Shown here in pieces: positions 9,420 through 23,300 of a stretch of 64,000 nt of DNA (positions are counted from its first letter, which is position 1; the number at the start of each line of letters is the position of its first letter). Below the pieces are notes generated by a model. It saw nothing but the letters and a program-made list of their open reading frames with translations. It ran no database searches and had not been told where the DNA came from. A program made the translations under genes and the position numbers. This stretch comes from Hyaloscypha bicolor E. Its lineage: Eukaryota > Ascomycota > Leotiomycetes > Helotiales > Hyaloscyphaceae. The stretch lies in assembly GCF_002865645.1 (NCBI RefSeq), contig NW_020194638.1, positions 1,853,974-1,917,973 of the forward strand, given 5' to 3'.

Positions 9420-12400
9420 CTCTTTAACTACCTCCTTTACTTCTTTATATTATATTTGTAAGGAACCCTTCTTCTTTTAATCTAGTAATAATTATTTCTT
9501 AGATCTTTATAAAAGCTATTTATAATTTCTATTATTAGCTCTATAAATAGGCTCTTATTAATTTTATTTATTTATTATAATAAAAGTTCTAATATTTTAT
9601 TAATTTTATATTATTAAATATAACTAGTTAATATAATTATTTTATTAATTAGTTTTTATTCAAAAGAGCTTTTAATTAAATATTTTATATATATAATTAT
9701 TTTTTATTTTTTATTTTTTATTTAATAATTTAATTAGAAATATTTAATAATAATATTATTATTATTATAATTTCCAAAGACCTAATATCTGAAATATTTA
9801 GCTAAATACCTAAATGCCTTCTAGATATATATATAATATAATTACTTTATTAGAGAAATATATTTGAAATATACTAGAAATATTTAGAAGGCTAAGTTCT
9901 TTTAAAACTAGTATATTATAGAATATATATATTTCTTTATAATTTTCTATATTCTAGTTTTCTCTTTTTTAGCTTTAAATTATTTTTATAAAAAACTTTT
10001 TATTTTATTTTCTAAGTCCTAAATACTATATTTATAATAGTATTTAAAGCTTATTTTTCTTAATTCTATAAAGGATTTTAAATAAACTAATTTAATACTA
10101 TTAGAAATATAAATATTATTAAGATAATAGAACTTCAGAAATATAAGTAATAGATTTTAAAATAATAAAAATAAAAAGTTTTAAAATTCTTAAAAAAAAT
10201 TAGATATTTATATTTTTATAAATATATATTAATAATATATTAAAAATCTTTCCGAAAATCCTGAAAATTAAAGAATCTTATATAAAGACTAGTTTTTAAT
10301 TAAGTTCTAGAATAATAAATATCTATAAGCTAATAACTTAATTATTAATTTTAAGTTCTATTTTATAATTTTATAAATTCTATATATATACTAATAATAA
10401 GATTATAAAAAAATATATAATAAAGAAAAAATATATAATAAAGAAAAAATATATAATAAAGAAAAAATATATAATAAAGAAAAAATATATAATAAAGAAA
10501 AAATATATAATAAAGAAAAAATATATAATAAAGAAAAAATATATAATAAAGAAAAAATATATAATAAAGAAAAAATATATAATAAAGAAAAAATATTAAT
10601 TTCTTTTAAGGCTTCTATTAATTTAAATTATTTTATTAGTAGCTTTTCTCGAATTAAATATCTTATTAATATTTTTAAAGATTTTTTAAATAAATCTATA
10701 AAAGAAAAGGCTTTTCTTTTTATTAAAAAGTTCCTATATACTAATTAGTTTATTATTATTAAAGAACTATATAAATGAATTAAGGAAACTAATTATATGT
10801 TTTTAGATATTAATTTAATTATTATTAGCTATTAGAAAAATCTTAAAAACATTATTTTATATAAAATAAATTATAAAAACATTAAAAGCCTTTTTGAAAA
10901 TACTAAACTTTATAATATTAAACTCGAAAATAATATTAAATATTATATAGCTATAATAAATTAATTTATAATAGCTCTAGGTACTTTTATTTTATTTGCT
11001 TTTATTATTTTTATAATTCCGGCTATTTTAATTTTTTTTTAAAGAATTCCGAATTATTTCTTATTTATTTCTATTTAGAATTTCTTATATTTTATATTTT
11101 CTTTAGAAATACTAGAATTACTAAGTTTCTAAATCTAATTCTTTTTACTAGAAATTATACTATTTTTAATAATTAGCTAATTTAGATTAAAAATAAGCTA
11201 TAAAAAATATTAATTTATATTTCTTAAAGAATTTTAAAATTATTTATATTTCTAGTAAATTTATAAATAATACTTTTATTCTAACTAATTCTTATATAAA
11301 TAAAAATAATTTAAATTAATATTATTAGCTTTTAGAATTATATTTCTGTTTAAAAGAACTATATTCTAATAAAATATAAAATACTTATTATAATTTTAAT
11401 AAGCTTTAAATATATTTTAGTTAAATATTTCAGGAATTTTATATTCTTTTTTTATAATTATTTAAATAAAGTAATATTAGTTTTTAAAATATTAAATATA
11501 AACTAAATAAAAAGCTTTTATTAAAACTTTAGAAATTAGTATATATATATTATAATAATTCTTCTATTTAATATTATATTATTAATAATTAGTAAATTAA
11601 GGCTATATATAAAAAAATTAAAAAATATAAAAAAACAGGAATTATTTTAGTTAAGTTTATTTCTAGTATTATATTTTCTTATATTTCTAAAAAAGAGCTT
11701 AAGAAGTCTATATTAATTACTTTTATTAAATATATATCTTTTTATAAATATAAATAATATTTTATAAAAATTAAAGATTTCTTAATTATTAAATATTATA
11801 ACTATAATAAATTTAGCTATTATATTAAATATTATTTAATTAAATATAATAAGAAAATTAAATTAGCTTTTTTTTAGAATTAAATTAGATTTAGTTTTTA
11901 TTCTAATAAAGTATTTAGAAAATTTAAGTTCTAATTCTAATATAAAACTAGAAAACAAGTATTTTTAAAAAAAAGTTTCTATTTTAGGAACTTATAATAT
12001 AAATTTAGTAAAGATTAATTTAATTTATCTAATAAAAAAATACTCTTATAATATTTTATATTATTAATATAAATAAATTAGAAATTAAATATTTTTTTCT
12101 TATTAATATTAGAATTAATAGTTATATTTTTATTAATATAAAATTTATTTAGCTTATAAAATAATTTTTAAAAATAGAATTATAATTTCTTTTTTTATTT
12201 TATACTATATATAATTTTAATAAAAAGCTAGCTGAATTTATTAAAAGAATATATAAAAGTCTTATTTTTAATTACTAAATAAAATATTAATATATTTATA
12301 ATTATTTTAAATCTTAGAAATTATAATATTATTTTTAATAAAAAATAAACTATATATATTAATATTCTAATTAATTATAGAAAATATAGGCTTATATAAC
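9420..12400 (+). mobile_element. Gypsy-type LTR retrotransposon C (plus), 5' part: leader, gag, protease
   Basis: Heavily RIP-mutated sequence with almost no GC. At about 11790-11835 the plus-strand frame reads KYYNYNKFSYYIKYY, the spacing of a CCHC zinc knuckle (C-x2-C-x4-H-x4-C) with each cysteine turned to tyrosine, which marks the end of Gag. At about 12100-12370 a retroviral-type protease region follows, with the active-site area no longer intact. Copia B interrupts the element at 12400 and reverse transcriptase continues at 25238. The 5' LTR and exact left end cannot be placed; the change from gene DNA to AT-rich DNA is gradual at about 9400-9480. Confidence 0.5.
10408..10587. repeat. 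18-bp tandem array, ten identical copies
   Basis: The unit AAAAAATATATAATAAAG is repeated ten times without a mismatch, with a partial eleventh copy after it. It sits in the presumed leader of Gypsy C. The perfection contrasts with the decay around it, so the array expanded late, or slippage keeps it uniform. Confidence 0.95.
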
Positions 12401-12659
12401 TATTAGTTTACTAGAAATATATAATACTATTATATAATTATAGAATACTATTTATATAAGTTTCTAAAGTTATTTTTTAAAAATAAGAATTATAGTATTA
12501 TAGTATTAATATATAATTCTCAAATCTGCTAAGCCTAATAGGAACTAGCTACTAGTCGAATTACTAATATAATACGAGGTTATATAATTATTACTTTTAG
12601 TTATTTTTATATTATATAATTATATTATATAACTATTAATAATTATAATTATACTAATA
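12401..12659 (-). repeat. LTR of Copia B (3' LTR in element orientation)
   Basis: 259-bp direct repeat of 24973-25232, bounded by TSD ATAAC on the left. Reverse complement of the LTRs of A, E and F. Confidence 0.88.
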
Positions 12660-13976
12660 CTAGAATTTCTTTAAAAATACAAAAAACAAAAATAGTACTT
12701 CTCTTTAATTATATATAAATTTCCTAATCTGGTCTAGTACTAGATTTCCCAAATATTCTATATATTTATATTGCTTTTAAGGTTTTAGTTATATACTAAA
12801 GGCTATAGCCTTTTATATATAACTTCTCCTCTTATAATATTCTTCTATTTCATATATTTATATTCCCTAATTTAGCCTAGTATTAGATACTTAGATATTA
12901 GATATCTAGATATTCAGGTACTCAATTTCCTAATCTAGCCTAGTACTAGATACTTAGATACTAGATACTAGATATTCAGATACTAGATATTTAAATACTA
13001 GATACTAAAGAATCTTTATATATATTCTTTTATCTTATATATTTATTTCCTATTTTATTTATATTTAATTTATTTCTTTATATCTAACTATATAATATTT
13101 ATATTAATAAGATACTTAAAAGTATTTAATAGCTTTAATTTTATTATAGAATTAGTAGAATTTAATTCTTCTTTAATTTATTTAATTTCTATAATCTCTT
13201 ATTATTTATATATCTAGTAAAGATATATTATATTAATTATTAGATATTTCTTTTAAGTAATACCTAATTTAATAAAGTATTTATATAATAACTTCGAATT
13301 TATATAAATAATTAATAATAGTTCTATTTCTAGTATTTTATTAATTATAGATTTAACTAAAGCACTTATATTAAAACTATAAGCTATATTAAAAAGTTCT
13401 AAAGCTAAAATACTTCTAGTAACTCTCTTATATTTAGTAAAGAACTAGTAAATAATATTAGTATATCTAGTTCTATTTACTAGAACTAGAATATATTTAA
13501 TTTAGAAAAAGAAATTTCTATTATTTATAAATAAAGTATTTATAAAAATAATTAAATATAAGAACTTCTTTATTAGCTTTATAAATCTTAGTTCTCTAAT
13601 AGTATTCTTAATTTATTCTTAAATATATTTATTAAATATCTTTATATTAGTTTTCGAGAATTTAATAGCTTAAGTAATAATTAATAAATTATATAAAGTT
13701 TCTAGTTAATAAACTAATATAATATATACTTCTCTAGTATATTAGGTAATATATTAGTTTTTAATAAAGAGATTTTAATAAATAGTACTCTTATTACTTA
13801 TAATAGTAGTATTTTTTATAGAAATAATTTAAAAGGTTTTATATTAGTATTTCTATATAAAAATAATTCTAGTAGTATTTATATAAATAATACTTTTATT
13901 AAACTTGAAATTATAGTTAAAAGTAAGTAATTTATACTTTTTAGCTAAAAACTTAGCCTTATAAAGCTTTAGTTAC

Positions 13977-14276
13977 TATTGGTATAGCTATTCCTTTAGG
14001 AGTCACGTGCGTAGTCACGGGACACGGGACACGGGACATAGGCAATAGGACATGGGATACGGGACATGGGATACGGGATATAGTTATGTGACCTCGCGTC
14101 CCATTAGTGACTCGACTAGTAGACTAGACTCCTTTAGGCTTAGCAGATTTAGGGATCGCATATTAATACCACGATACTGCAATCCTTACTTCTAAATAAT
14201 AACAACTTTACTAACCATACGCAAATAGCATTCCATAACTTACGTAACAATGCCATGCATTACTAGTAAACCGATA
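13977..14276 (+). repeat. 5' LTR of Copia A
   Basis: 300 bp, starting TATTGGTATAGC and ending AACCGATA. It contains GGGAGTCACGTG and a run of CGGGACA/CGGGATA heptamer-like repeats (about 14015-14080). This is the least mutated LTR of the family in the window. Confidence 0.93.
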
Positions 14277-14780
14277 CTAATCAGTTAGTACTTATAGATC
14301 AGAGACAGAATAGTTATACTAAAAGAGGCATCCGGTGGCCCTTAGCAATATTAATCTAGCTACGTCAAAGGAGGGAATTACCTGTCAACTCTACGAAAAA
14401 GCATCCGGTGGCCTAAGGGAGAAGACCCTAGTTCTTGCTAATTAATAAGCGGTCAGCCATTTGACCATCCATCCATTCAACTTCTACTATCCTTCAAAAC
14501 CAACTTCTTTTGGCCCCAAGACTACCTTCTTGGAAATCATCTTTTCCACTTATATAATACCCGTATCTACGGGACACTCTCTCCAGAACGTATACCCTAC
14601 ATACGCCCTTAAAGCTCTTTAACTACTACTTCGATTTTACTATTAAATCGAGTCCTTCGAGCTTCAGACCCTCCCGGAATCGTGATATTTTATTTCCTAA
14701 ATTTCTCGTTACAGACGAAATATTTAAAGGCGAAATATTTACTTTAATACCCATAATACCCCTAGGCATCTGGGGCATCT

Positions 14781-14900
14781 GGCATCTGAACCAGGCATCT
14801 GGCATCTGAACCAGGCATCTGGCATCTAAACTAGGCATCTGGCATCTGAACCAGGCATCTGGCATCTAAACTAGGCATCTGGCATCTGAACCAGGCATCT
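14781..14900 (+). repeat. 20-bp minisatellite in the Copia A leader, six copies
   Basis: Unit GGCATCTGAACCAGGCATCT at 14781, 14801, 14821, 14841, 14861 and 14881. Copies 3 and 5 carry GAACCA to AAACTA, i.e. only RIP-type transitions. The array continues in degraded form in Copia F at about 36500-36635 and in its duplicated copy. A minus-strand frame through it (14626-14865) is an artefact of the repeat. Confidence 0.95.
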
Positions 14901-15004
14901 GGACACCTTTACTACCGAACCCTTTCTACGAATTACTTTACCCTCGAACCCTTCGAATCCCTCTCGCTACGAACTACACATATATACCGGGGAAGGCTTA
15001 GTCC

Positions 15005-16760
15005 TAAGGATTCGGGATAGCGAACCTTTGGGATAGATACGAGCAAATAAAGAAATAGAAGGACGGTATTAACCTAGCTAGCTCTAATAATAAGGAAATC
15101 CTGGATTACCTTAATACCAGATTATTTTAGTATAAGATAGAGAAGTTAACTAATAAGAATCTCTGGAAATTATTTAAGGAGGATTTTAGTAACTTTAACC
15201 TCGAGATATTTAATTAACTAGATTAATATATATTATATTAATTATGAGCTACTTTATAGTATAGTAATATTTATATTAAATATAACTATAGTTATTTTAC
15301 TATTATATAGTCCCTAATTAATACTATTTAGAGAGAAGAGTAATATATCTAGACTACTAATAATATTATTATTACTAGATAAGACCTTAAAGCAGGCCCT
15401 ATTACCTTATTATATATATTCCTAAATAATAGTATTATAAGAAATTAATATATTAAACTAATTATTACTTATATTTCTTTATTACCTATTACTTCTTTAT
15501 TATCTATAACTGCTCTTGCTAATACCGGATTATAGAAAGCTAAAGCTAATAATCTTCTATTACTTCTATTACCTTTAAATAGCCCTTTAGCTAGCCCTCT
15601 TACTATAAAGCTAATTAGAAAAATAGTAAAGATATATACTAAAATATAGAAATATAATAGAACTAATAGTAGTTTTAACTAAAAACTTATTATTTTTCTT
15701 AATATTTACTAATATATAAAGCTCCTAGAAAAGGCATTAGTAAGAGCTTTTCCTACTATATTAAAAAAACTAGTATAAGACTATTTCTATAATAACTAGC
15801 TCTCTTAATATATATATAAAAAAGCTTATATAAATATTTATAGTTTCTTTAAAAGCCCCGGTTATTATTATTAAAATTTAGATAAATAGAATACTATTAC
15901 CTTAGTAATTATAATAGTAAAAGACCCTGAAAAAACAATATTTAAGCTTATTTAAATACTAATTAATAACCTATATAAATTATAATATGGCCTTATTCTT
16001 GCTTTATAAACTATTAAATTCTTATATAACAAAATTATTACCTCTTATTAAGGCTTACTAGTATACTAATATATAGTTTTAAACTCTTCTAATAATCTTG
16101 GCTAGCTTATTAATAAGCTCTAATTATCTATTATTACTTATAAGAAGAAATAATAAATTAATGCCCAGATTCTCTTTACTAATTAAAAATATTATTCTCA
16201 AAACTCTCTAAATTACTATTTATCCGGAAATTATTAATATAGACCTAGCCATAACTTCAGAACCTATAATAACTATTCCAAGCCCTATAATTATAATAAT
16301 TATACTCTAAAGTCATATTTTATATATAAGAGATCCGAATACCGCTTATAGAAATATATATTAGAAAAATAAGAGGCTAAGAAAACTCGATTTAAGAATA
16401 AAAACATTTACTAATTTAGATCCCGAAATACTTATAACTTTAATAAATACTTTAGTAATACTTATATATAGTATATTACTAAATTCGAAAAAGAAAAGAA
16501 TAACGAGAGTAGTAAAAACGAACTAGTAAGTAATACTTTTAAAGCCTTACTAGCGGAAATAGATAAAGGAAAGAAATATTACTCTAATTTCTATTTTACT
16601 TCTATTAAGAGCTTCCTAGCTACTTCTATAGCCTCTATTTCTACTATCTCTATAACTAATACTCTTATAGATAACCTTACTTCCCTTTCTCTTATATACT
16701 AGATAATAGGCGAAAACCATACCCTAAAGCTTACTAAATAAATAGAGAATACCTAGATAT
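15005..16760 (+). pseudogene. Copia A gag remnant
   Basis: One frame can be followed from about 15005, with recognisable Gag-like stretches such as KEILDYLNTRLFQYKIEKL, broken by TAG/TAA where CAG/CAA is expected. It lies between the leader minisatellite and the protease-like segment at about 16790. The capsid assembly role is known for the family. No functional product is possible from this copy. Confidence 0.7.
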
Positions 16761-19700
16761 TTATAATTAATAATATATTAAGATATAATACTTATTATTT
16801 TTATAGAATAGAATTATAATTAATACTAGAGCTTTTAGATTCTTAATTACTAGTTCTAACTAATTCCAAGCTTTATAGCAGACTAATAATAATATTAAAC
16901 TTAATAAAACTACTAAAGATTAAGTTAATATCTAGTTTAGTATTAGATCTATATTTTCTATTAAATCTATAATAATAAGAATATTAATTAGGTAAGTATA
17001 ATTTCATATTATACTTATAAAAACTTTATTCTTACTTAGCTTAATTAATATAAATAAGCTAGAGATCTATTTTAATAATCTTACTAATTATCTTATTACT
17101 TCTAATAAATGCTTTATATCTATAGTATAATATTTTGGATATTCTTTCCTGCTTTAAAATACTATTCTATAAAGCTTTATTTCCGAATTCTTTACTTATA
17201 ACCCCTATTTTCTTATAAAGGTCAAATTATAATATTTATACTACTATTTTAGTTATTTATTTATTAGTAAGCTTCGAAATATACTAGAATAAGCAGGCTA
17301 TAATATTAATATAAAAGCCCTTAAATATCTTATAAAGTACTATAAGTAATACCAGAAATTCGAATAATTACTAGAATAATTCAAGTTTAATCTAAGAAAT
17401 AATATTAGCTTTAATTACTTTATTATTATTAATATTTTCTATATTTCTAGTAAGCTTATACTTTATATTATTAATAAAGGCACTTAATATTAAGCTAGCT
17501 AATAGCTTTAAAATATTAGTATATTATATACTTGGGATACCCTAAAGTAGTATTAGATTAATACCTATTTAGGCTCTCTTAATTAGATTATAGTAAATGC
17601 CGGAAAGTAGTTTACTAATAAGAAGTTTACTTAACTTGCAAATATTATAGGAACCAAGATTAAAATTATTTCCGTAAAAGCTTATAATTCTATCGGAATT
17701 ATAGAATACTACTATAGCCTAATTTAATATATTTACTTTATTATTATAGCCGAAATTAATGAAATTAATAAGAATACCGTATTCCAAATAGCTTTTAAGG
17801 CTATTAATAATTTCGCTAGACCTAATAATATTATCCTAATTCTCTTAGTTTATAGTACTTTACCTTAAATAACCAAATATAATATCCTATTACTAATTAT
17901 ATTATAGTAATTAGTAGTATTTAAGAAAGTAATAGTAGAAATTCAGAAGCTTTGAGCTAGATATTAGATTATAAATACCCTAAATACCCGAAATAGTTCT
18001 AGTATTACTAATATTTATAAACTTTCCTTAAATTTGAATATTCTCATATAATATAAAGAGAATACCAGTTAACCTAATAATTAGAATAGACTATATAAGC
18101 TAGTAGCTATTAATAGGAAGAACTATATACTAGCTTTACTATATAGTAATATTACCTTTTACTTAACCTCTATAAAGCCCTTTTATATAAGGGATATTAA
18201 GGTTATTACTAATAGCCCCGAACTTGAACTTATTCCCGAACTCTATAGTAATACTAAAGGTAATACAGGTATAATTCCTCCTGCTATCCCTATTATTTCA
18301 CTAAAGTATAGCAGAAAACACTCTTATAAGAACCCGGATATTATAGTATTCCTATAAAATAATAACTTATATAAGAACTTCTGCCAAGTTAAAGTCGCCG
18401 GCTTCCTAGAAAAGAATATATTTAAGGTTATTTCCAGATCTCAGGTACTAAAGGAAATATATATTTTTAACTTCCGGTTCGTTAATAAGATTAAGAATAA
18501 GGATATAGAGAGAGAGTTTAAAAAGTCGAGACTAGTTATTTAAGCTTATAATAATAGTAAGAAATATATAGTATTAATATAATTATTTACTATTTAATAT
18601 ATTAGCCAGAGAATTATTCTTAGTATTATTACTATAATAATAAATACTATAGAACTATATTTATATAATATCTTATAAGCTTATATCTAATTAATAACTT
18701 TATTTAACTATAATTTTTATATTAACCTATCTTATAAGCTTACTAGAGAGCTAAATCTAAATAATAATTCGGTTCTAAAAGTTATAAAACTACTATATAA
18801 TATACCGGAAGCTAGAAACTACTAGTTTAAGACTTATTATTCCTATTATATTAATGAGCTTTCTATAAAATAGTTAATTTATAATTCTTGCCTTTTTTAT
18901 AATAAATAACTTTTTAGAATTATTAGCCTTTAAACTAATAATATTCTATTTATTAGAACTAATAATTTTATAAAGATAAAGTAACTAAAACTCTATAAGG
19001 CTAAGTTCTTGGCTAAGGAACATAAATGCCTTACTATTAATTATAATCTCAAGTTTAATAGAGGTATTATTTATATAAATACTACTAGAATTACTCTTAT
19101 ATAGGAATACTAATATAAAAACTTCCGAACTATTTCTATAAAAAATACTACTACTATAAGTAATAAGAGTACTATTTATTAAGATCTTTTTATTAAGAAC
19201 TAATATATTACCTAATATACTAGAGAAATATATATTATATTAGTCTATTAACCAGAAGCTTTATATAACCTATTAATTACTACTTAAACTATTAAACCCT
19301 CGGAAACTAATATAAAGGTACTTAATAAGTATATTTAATAGTAAATTAAGAATACTACTAGAGAACTAAGATTCATAAAGCTAGTAAAGAAGTTCTTATA
19401 TTTAATTATTTTTATAGACGCTTTATTTGCAAATAATAGAGATCTCTTCTCCCAAATTAAATATATTCTAGTTCTAGTAAACGGAACTAGATATACTAAT
19501 ATTATTTACTAGTTCTCTATCAAGTATAAGAGAGTTACTAGAAGTATCCTAGCTTTAGAACTCTATAATATGGCTTACGGTTTTAATATAGGTACTTTAG
19601 TCAAATCTATAATTAATAGAATACTAGAAATAGAACTATTATTAGTAGTCTATACGGATTCGAAATTATTATACGAATGCCTCGTCAAATTAGGAACCAC

Positions 19701-19890
19701 TTATAAAAAGTATCTAATAATTAATATAATATACCTCTGCCAGGTATATAAATAATAAGAGATTATAGAAGTCAAATAGATTAAGAAAGAATTAAATCCT
19801 GCCAATTTCATAATGAAATCGAAGCTAATAAATACCCTCAAGTACTTAATTAATATGAATATTATATAATTAGATATAGAGAAATAGATT
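16761..19890 (+). pseudogene. Copia A pol remnant (protease, integrase, reverse transcriptase, RNase H)
   Basis: The protease region is near 16800. The integrase region at about 17650-17960 includes AFKAINNFARPNNIIL. The RT region runs from about 18340 to 19350, and RNase H from about 19410 to 19860 with ILALELYNMAYGF and VVYTDSKLLYECLVKLG, typical of Copia RNase H (catalytic E and D kept). A 61-codon stretch at 19570-19755 has stayed open. Elsewhere TAA/TAG replace glutamine and tryptophan codons. The order integrase before RT defines Copia. Confidence 0.8.
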
Positions 19891-20082
19891 AAGTATAAAT
19901 AGGACAGAAAATAGATATATGGGATAAGAGGATATTATAGGAGTAGGAGTTATATATAAAAGGCCGCAGTTCTTAATATATAACTAAAACCCTTAGAAGT
20001 AATATAAATATATAGAGTATTAGGGAGTTTGTATATAATTAGAGAAAGATACTATTTTTTATATTTTTTAGAGAGTTTCCAG

Positions 20083-20382
20083 TATTAGTATAGCTATTTC
20101 TTTGGGAGTCACGTGTGTAGTTACGGGATACGGGATACGGGATATAGGTAATAGAATATGGGATATAGGATATGAGATACGAGATATAGTTATATAACCT
20201 CGCATCCCATTAGTAATTCGACTAGTAGACTAGACCCCTTTAGGCTTAGCAGATTTAGGGATCATATATTAATACTATAATACTATAATTCTTACTTCTA
20301 AATAATAATAACTTTACTAATTATATACAAATAGTATTTCACGACTTATATAATAATATTATATATTATTAGTAAACTAATA
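20083..20382 (+). repeat. 3' LTR of Copia A
   Basis: 300 bp, starting TATTAGTATAGC and ending AAACTAATA. Compared with the 5' LTR it has lost many C and G by transitions, mainly at CpA/TpG, while CGGG motifs (CpG) survive. Confidence 0.93.
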
Positions 20383-23300
20383 GTTACTTTATTTTTATAA
20401 AATTATTAGTTCTAATAAATAAGATATTATTAGTTTAAAAGCTAATAATTCTAAAGAGTTACTTATTATAAAGAAAGCAAGAATTATAAATCGACTATTT
20501 TATAGAAAGCTTATTAATATAATAGGAATAATAAGTTTTAAACTAGTAGTTTCTAGTTTCTAGTATATTATATAATAGTTTTATAATTTTTAGAATAGAA
20601 TTATTCTTTAGATTTAGCTCTCTAGTAAGCTTATAAAATAAATTAATATAGAAATTATAATTAAGTAAGGTTATTAATTAGATATAAGCCTATAAGATAT
20701 TATATAAATATAATTTTATAATATTTATTATTATAATAATAATATTAAGAATAATTCTCTAGCTAATATATTAAATAGTAAATAATTATATTAATATTAT
20801 ATATTTCTTATTATTATTATAGGCTTAAGTAACTAGTTTTAACTTCTTAAGTTCTTTTTTTATATTCTTATTTTTAATCTTATTAATAAACTAGAAATTA
20901 AAAATATATATCTTTTTTAATATCTGAGATCTAGAAATAACCTTAAATATACTTTTTTCTAAAAAGCTAATAACTTTAATGTAATAGGAATTCTTATATA
21001 GTTTATTATTTTATAAAAATACTATAATATTAGGGGCCTTATAAGAATATTTTCTATTATATTTTAGTAAAATAATAGAAATAGCAGGAGAAATTATATC
21101 TGTATTACTTTTAGTTTTATTATTAGATTCGGGAATAAGTTTAGGTTTGGGGCTATTAGTAATAACCTTAATATTTCCTATATAAAAGGGCTTTATAAAG
21201 ATTAAATAAAAGATAGTATTACTATATAATAAAGCTAATATATAGTTCTTTCTATTAATAGTTATTAGCTTATATAGTTTATTCTAATTACTAGATTAAC
21301 TAGTATTTTCTTATATTAAATAAAAATATTTAAATTTAGGAATAGTTTATAGATATTAGTAATACTAGAATTATTTTGGGTATTTAAAGTATTTATAATT
21401 TAATATCTAGCTTAAAGCTTTTGAATTTCTATTATTATCTTTTTAAATACTACTAATTACTATAATATAATAAGTAATAAGATATTATATTTAGTTATTT
21501 AAGATAAAGTATTATAAACTAAAAGAATTAAAATAATACTATTAGGTCCTATAAAGTTATTAATAGCCTTAAAAGCTATTTGAAATATAATATTCTTATT
21601 AATTCTATTAGCTTTAGCTATAATAATAAAATAGATATATTAGATTAGGCTATAATAATATTTTATAATTCTAATAAAATTATAAGCTTTTATAGAAATA
21701 ATCTTAATCTTAGTTCCTATAGTATTTATAAGCTAAGTAAACTTTTTATTAGTAAATTACTTTCTAGTATTTACTATAATCTAATTAAAAGAAGCTAAAT
21801 AATTATTAATTTAATATTATTTAAATATATTTCAGATATATATTATACTAATATTCTAGAGCTATTAGCTGGCTTAATATCGAGTATCTTTATTAATAAT
21901 ATAAAGTATAGGCTTATTAGAAATATAGAAAATATTAATAATAATAAAATAGTTAAAGCTAATATTATTTCTTAAATTAAACTTAAATTATCTAGATAAT
22001 TAGTTATATTTCTAGTATTACTTATAATATTTTATAAGATATTTAAAGGCTTCTATATTAATATTATAGCTTGCTTATTCTAATATATTTTGAAGTTTAT
22101 TAATAAATAAATAACTAAAATAATAATATAAATATTATAATTCGATTTTTATAAAAAAGTAAGAGTTATAAATAAAGAATTCAGAAATAAAGCCTTGAAA
22201 TATAGTATTTTAAAGCAGGAAAAAGTATCTGAAATATTATATTATAAATATATATTTTCTAATAAAAATAATAAGATAATTAGTAAGATTATTAAAATAG
22301 ATCTCTAGCTTATTTATATTAGCTAAACTAAGTAAAAATAAAGTTTTTAAAAATATAATATAGAATTATACTTACCTAATTAATATATTTACTATTATAA
22401 ATCTAATAGAAAATATAGATCTAATACTGAACTAGATATTAACTTAATCTTTAGTAGTTTTATTAAGTTTAATACTATTATTAGTTTACTAAAGAGCTTG
22501 AAATTAGTTAGAACTAGTAATTAAATATCTAGAGGCTCTAGTATTAATTATAACTTTATAAAAGTAATAAATATTATATCTTAATATATTATTAATTATA
22601 AATGTCTAGATATTTTCTATTAAGGATTTAATAGACTTTAAAATATAGTTTTTGCCTATTATCTAATATATAAAGAAAAGAAAAATAAGATTATTTATAA
22701 GAATATTAGCTATAGTTATTAGTAAAGCAGAAATAATAAAAGTAGCTAAAAAGCTCTTAATTAAAATAAAATAGAAATCTGGATAGTATTTCTCTTTTTT
22801 ATTTATTTCTATTAATAAAGCCTTAAAAGTATTATTTACTAGTTTGTTTTTATTACTTTTATTATTCTTTTTATCTTTAGCTTTAGTAATATACTATATA
22901 TAAGTACTATTAAAATATTTATTAAAATTATAAATATTTCCGAATTTAAATTAATAAATATTTCTATTCTTAAATCGAGCCTTTTTAGTTTTTTATTTTT
23001 CTAATATATATTTCTATAAATAGTATTCGGGTTTCTTATATATAAAATATAACTTCGGGATATAACTATTATAATTATAAGACTTAGAATAATTATTACG
23101 GGTTCTGAAATTATAGCTAGATTTATATTAATAATTTCCGGAGAAATAATAGCTTAAAGAATTTTAAAAATAAGATTATTAATTAGTAAAAAGGATTTCG
23201 GGATTAGTTTATTATTTATTCTTATATATAGTAATAAATAACTAGAGCTTATTAATAAACTAGCCGAGATTTATAAAAGAATCTGAGATTATATATTTAT

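Larger units (their letters stand above)
13977..20382 (+). mobile_element. Copia-type LTR retrotransposon A, complete but RIP-inactivated
   Basis: 6,406 bp, bounded by 300-bp LTRs (13977-14276 and 20083-20382) and an exact TSD GTTAC (13972-13976, 20383-20387). The order after the leader is gag, protease, integrase, reverse transcriptase, RNase H, which is the Ty1/Copia order. It lies in the RT region of Copia B: joining the sequence on both sides of the TSD restores the B frame. The first kilobase is GC-richer than anything else nearby, and the 3' LTR differs from the 5' LTR almost only by C to T and G to A changes. Confidence 0.93.

Noticed and set aside
14626..14865. 79-codon minus-strand ORF
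   Set aside because: It is generated by the 20-bp minisatellite and its flank inside the Copia A leader, antisense to the element.
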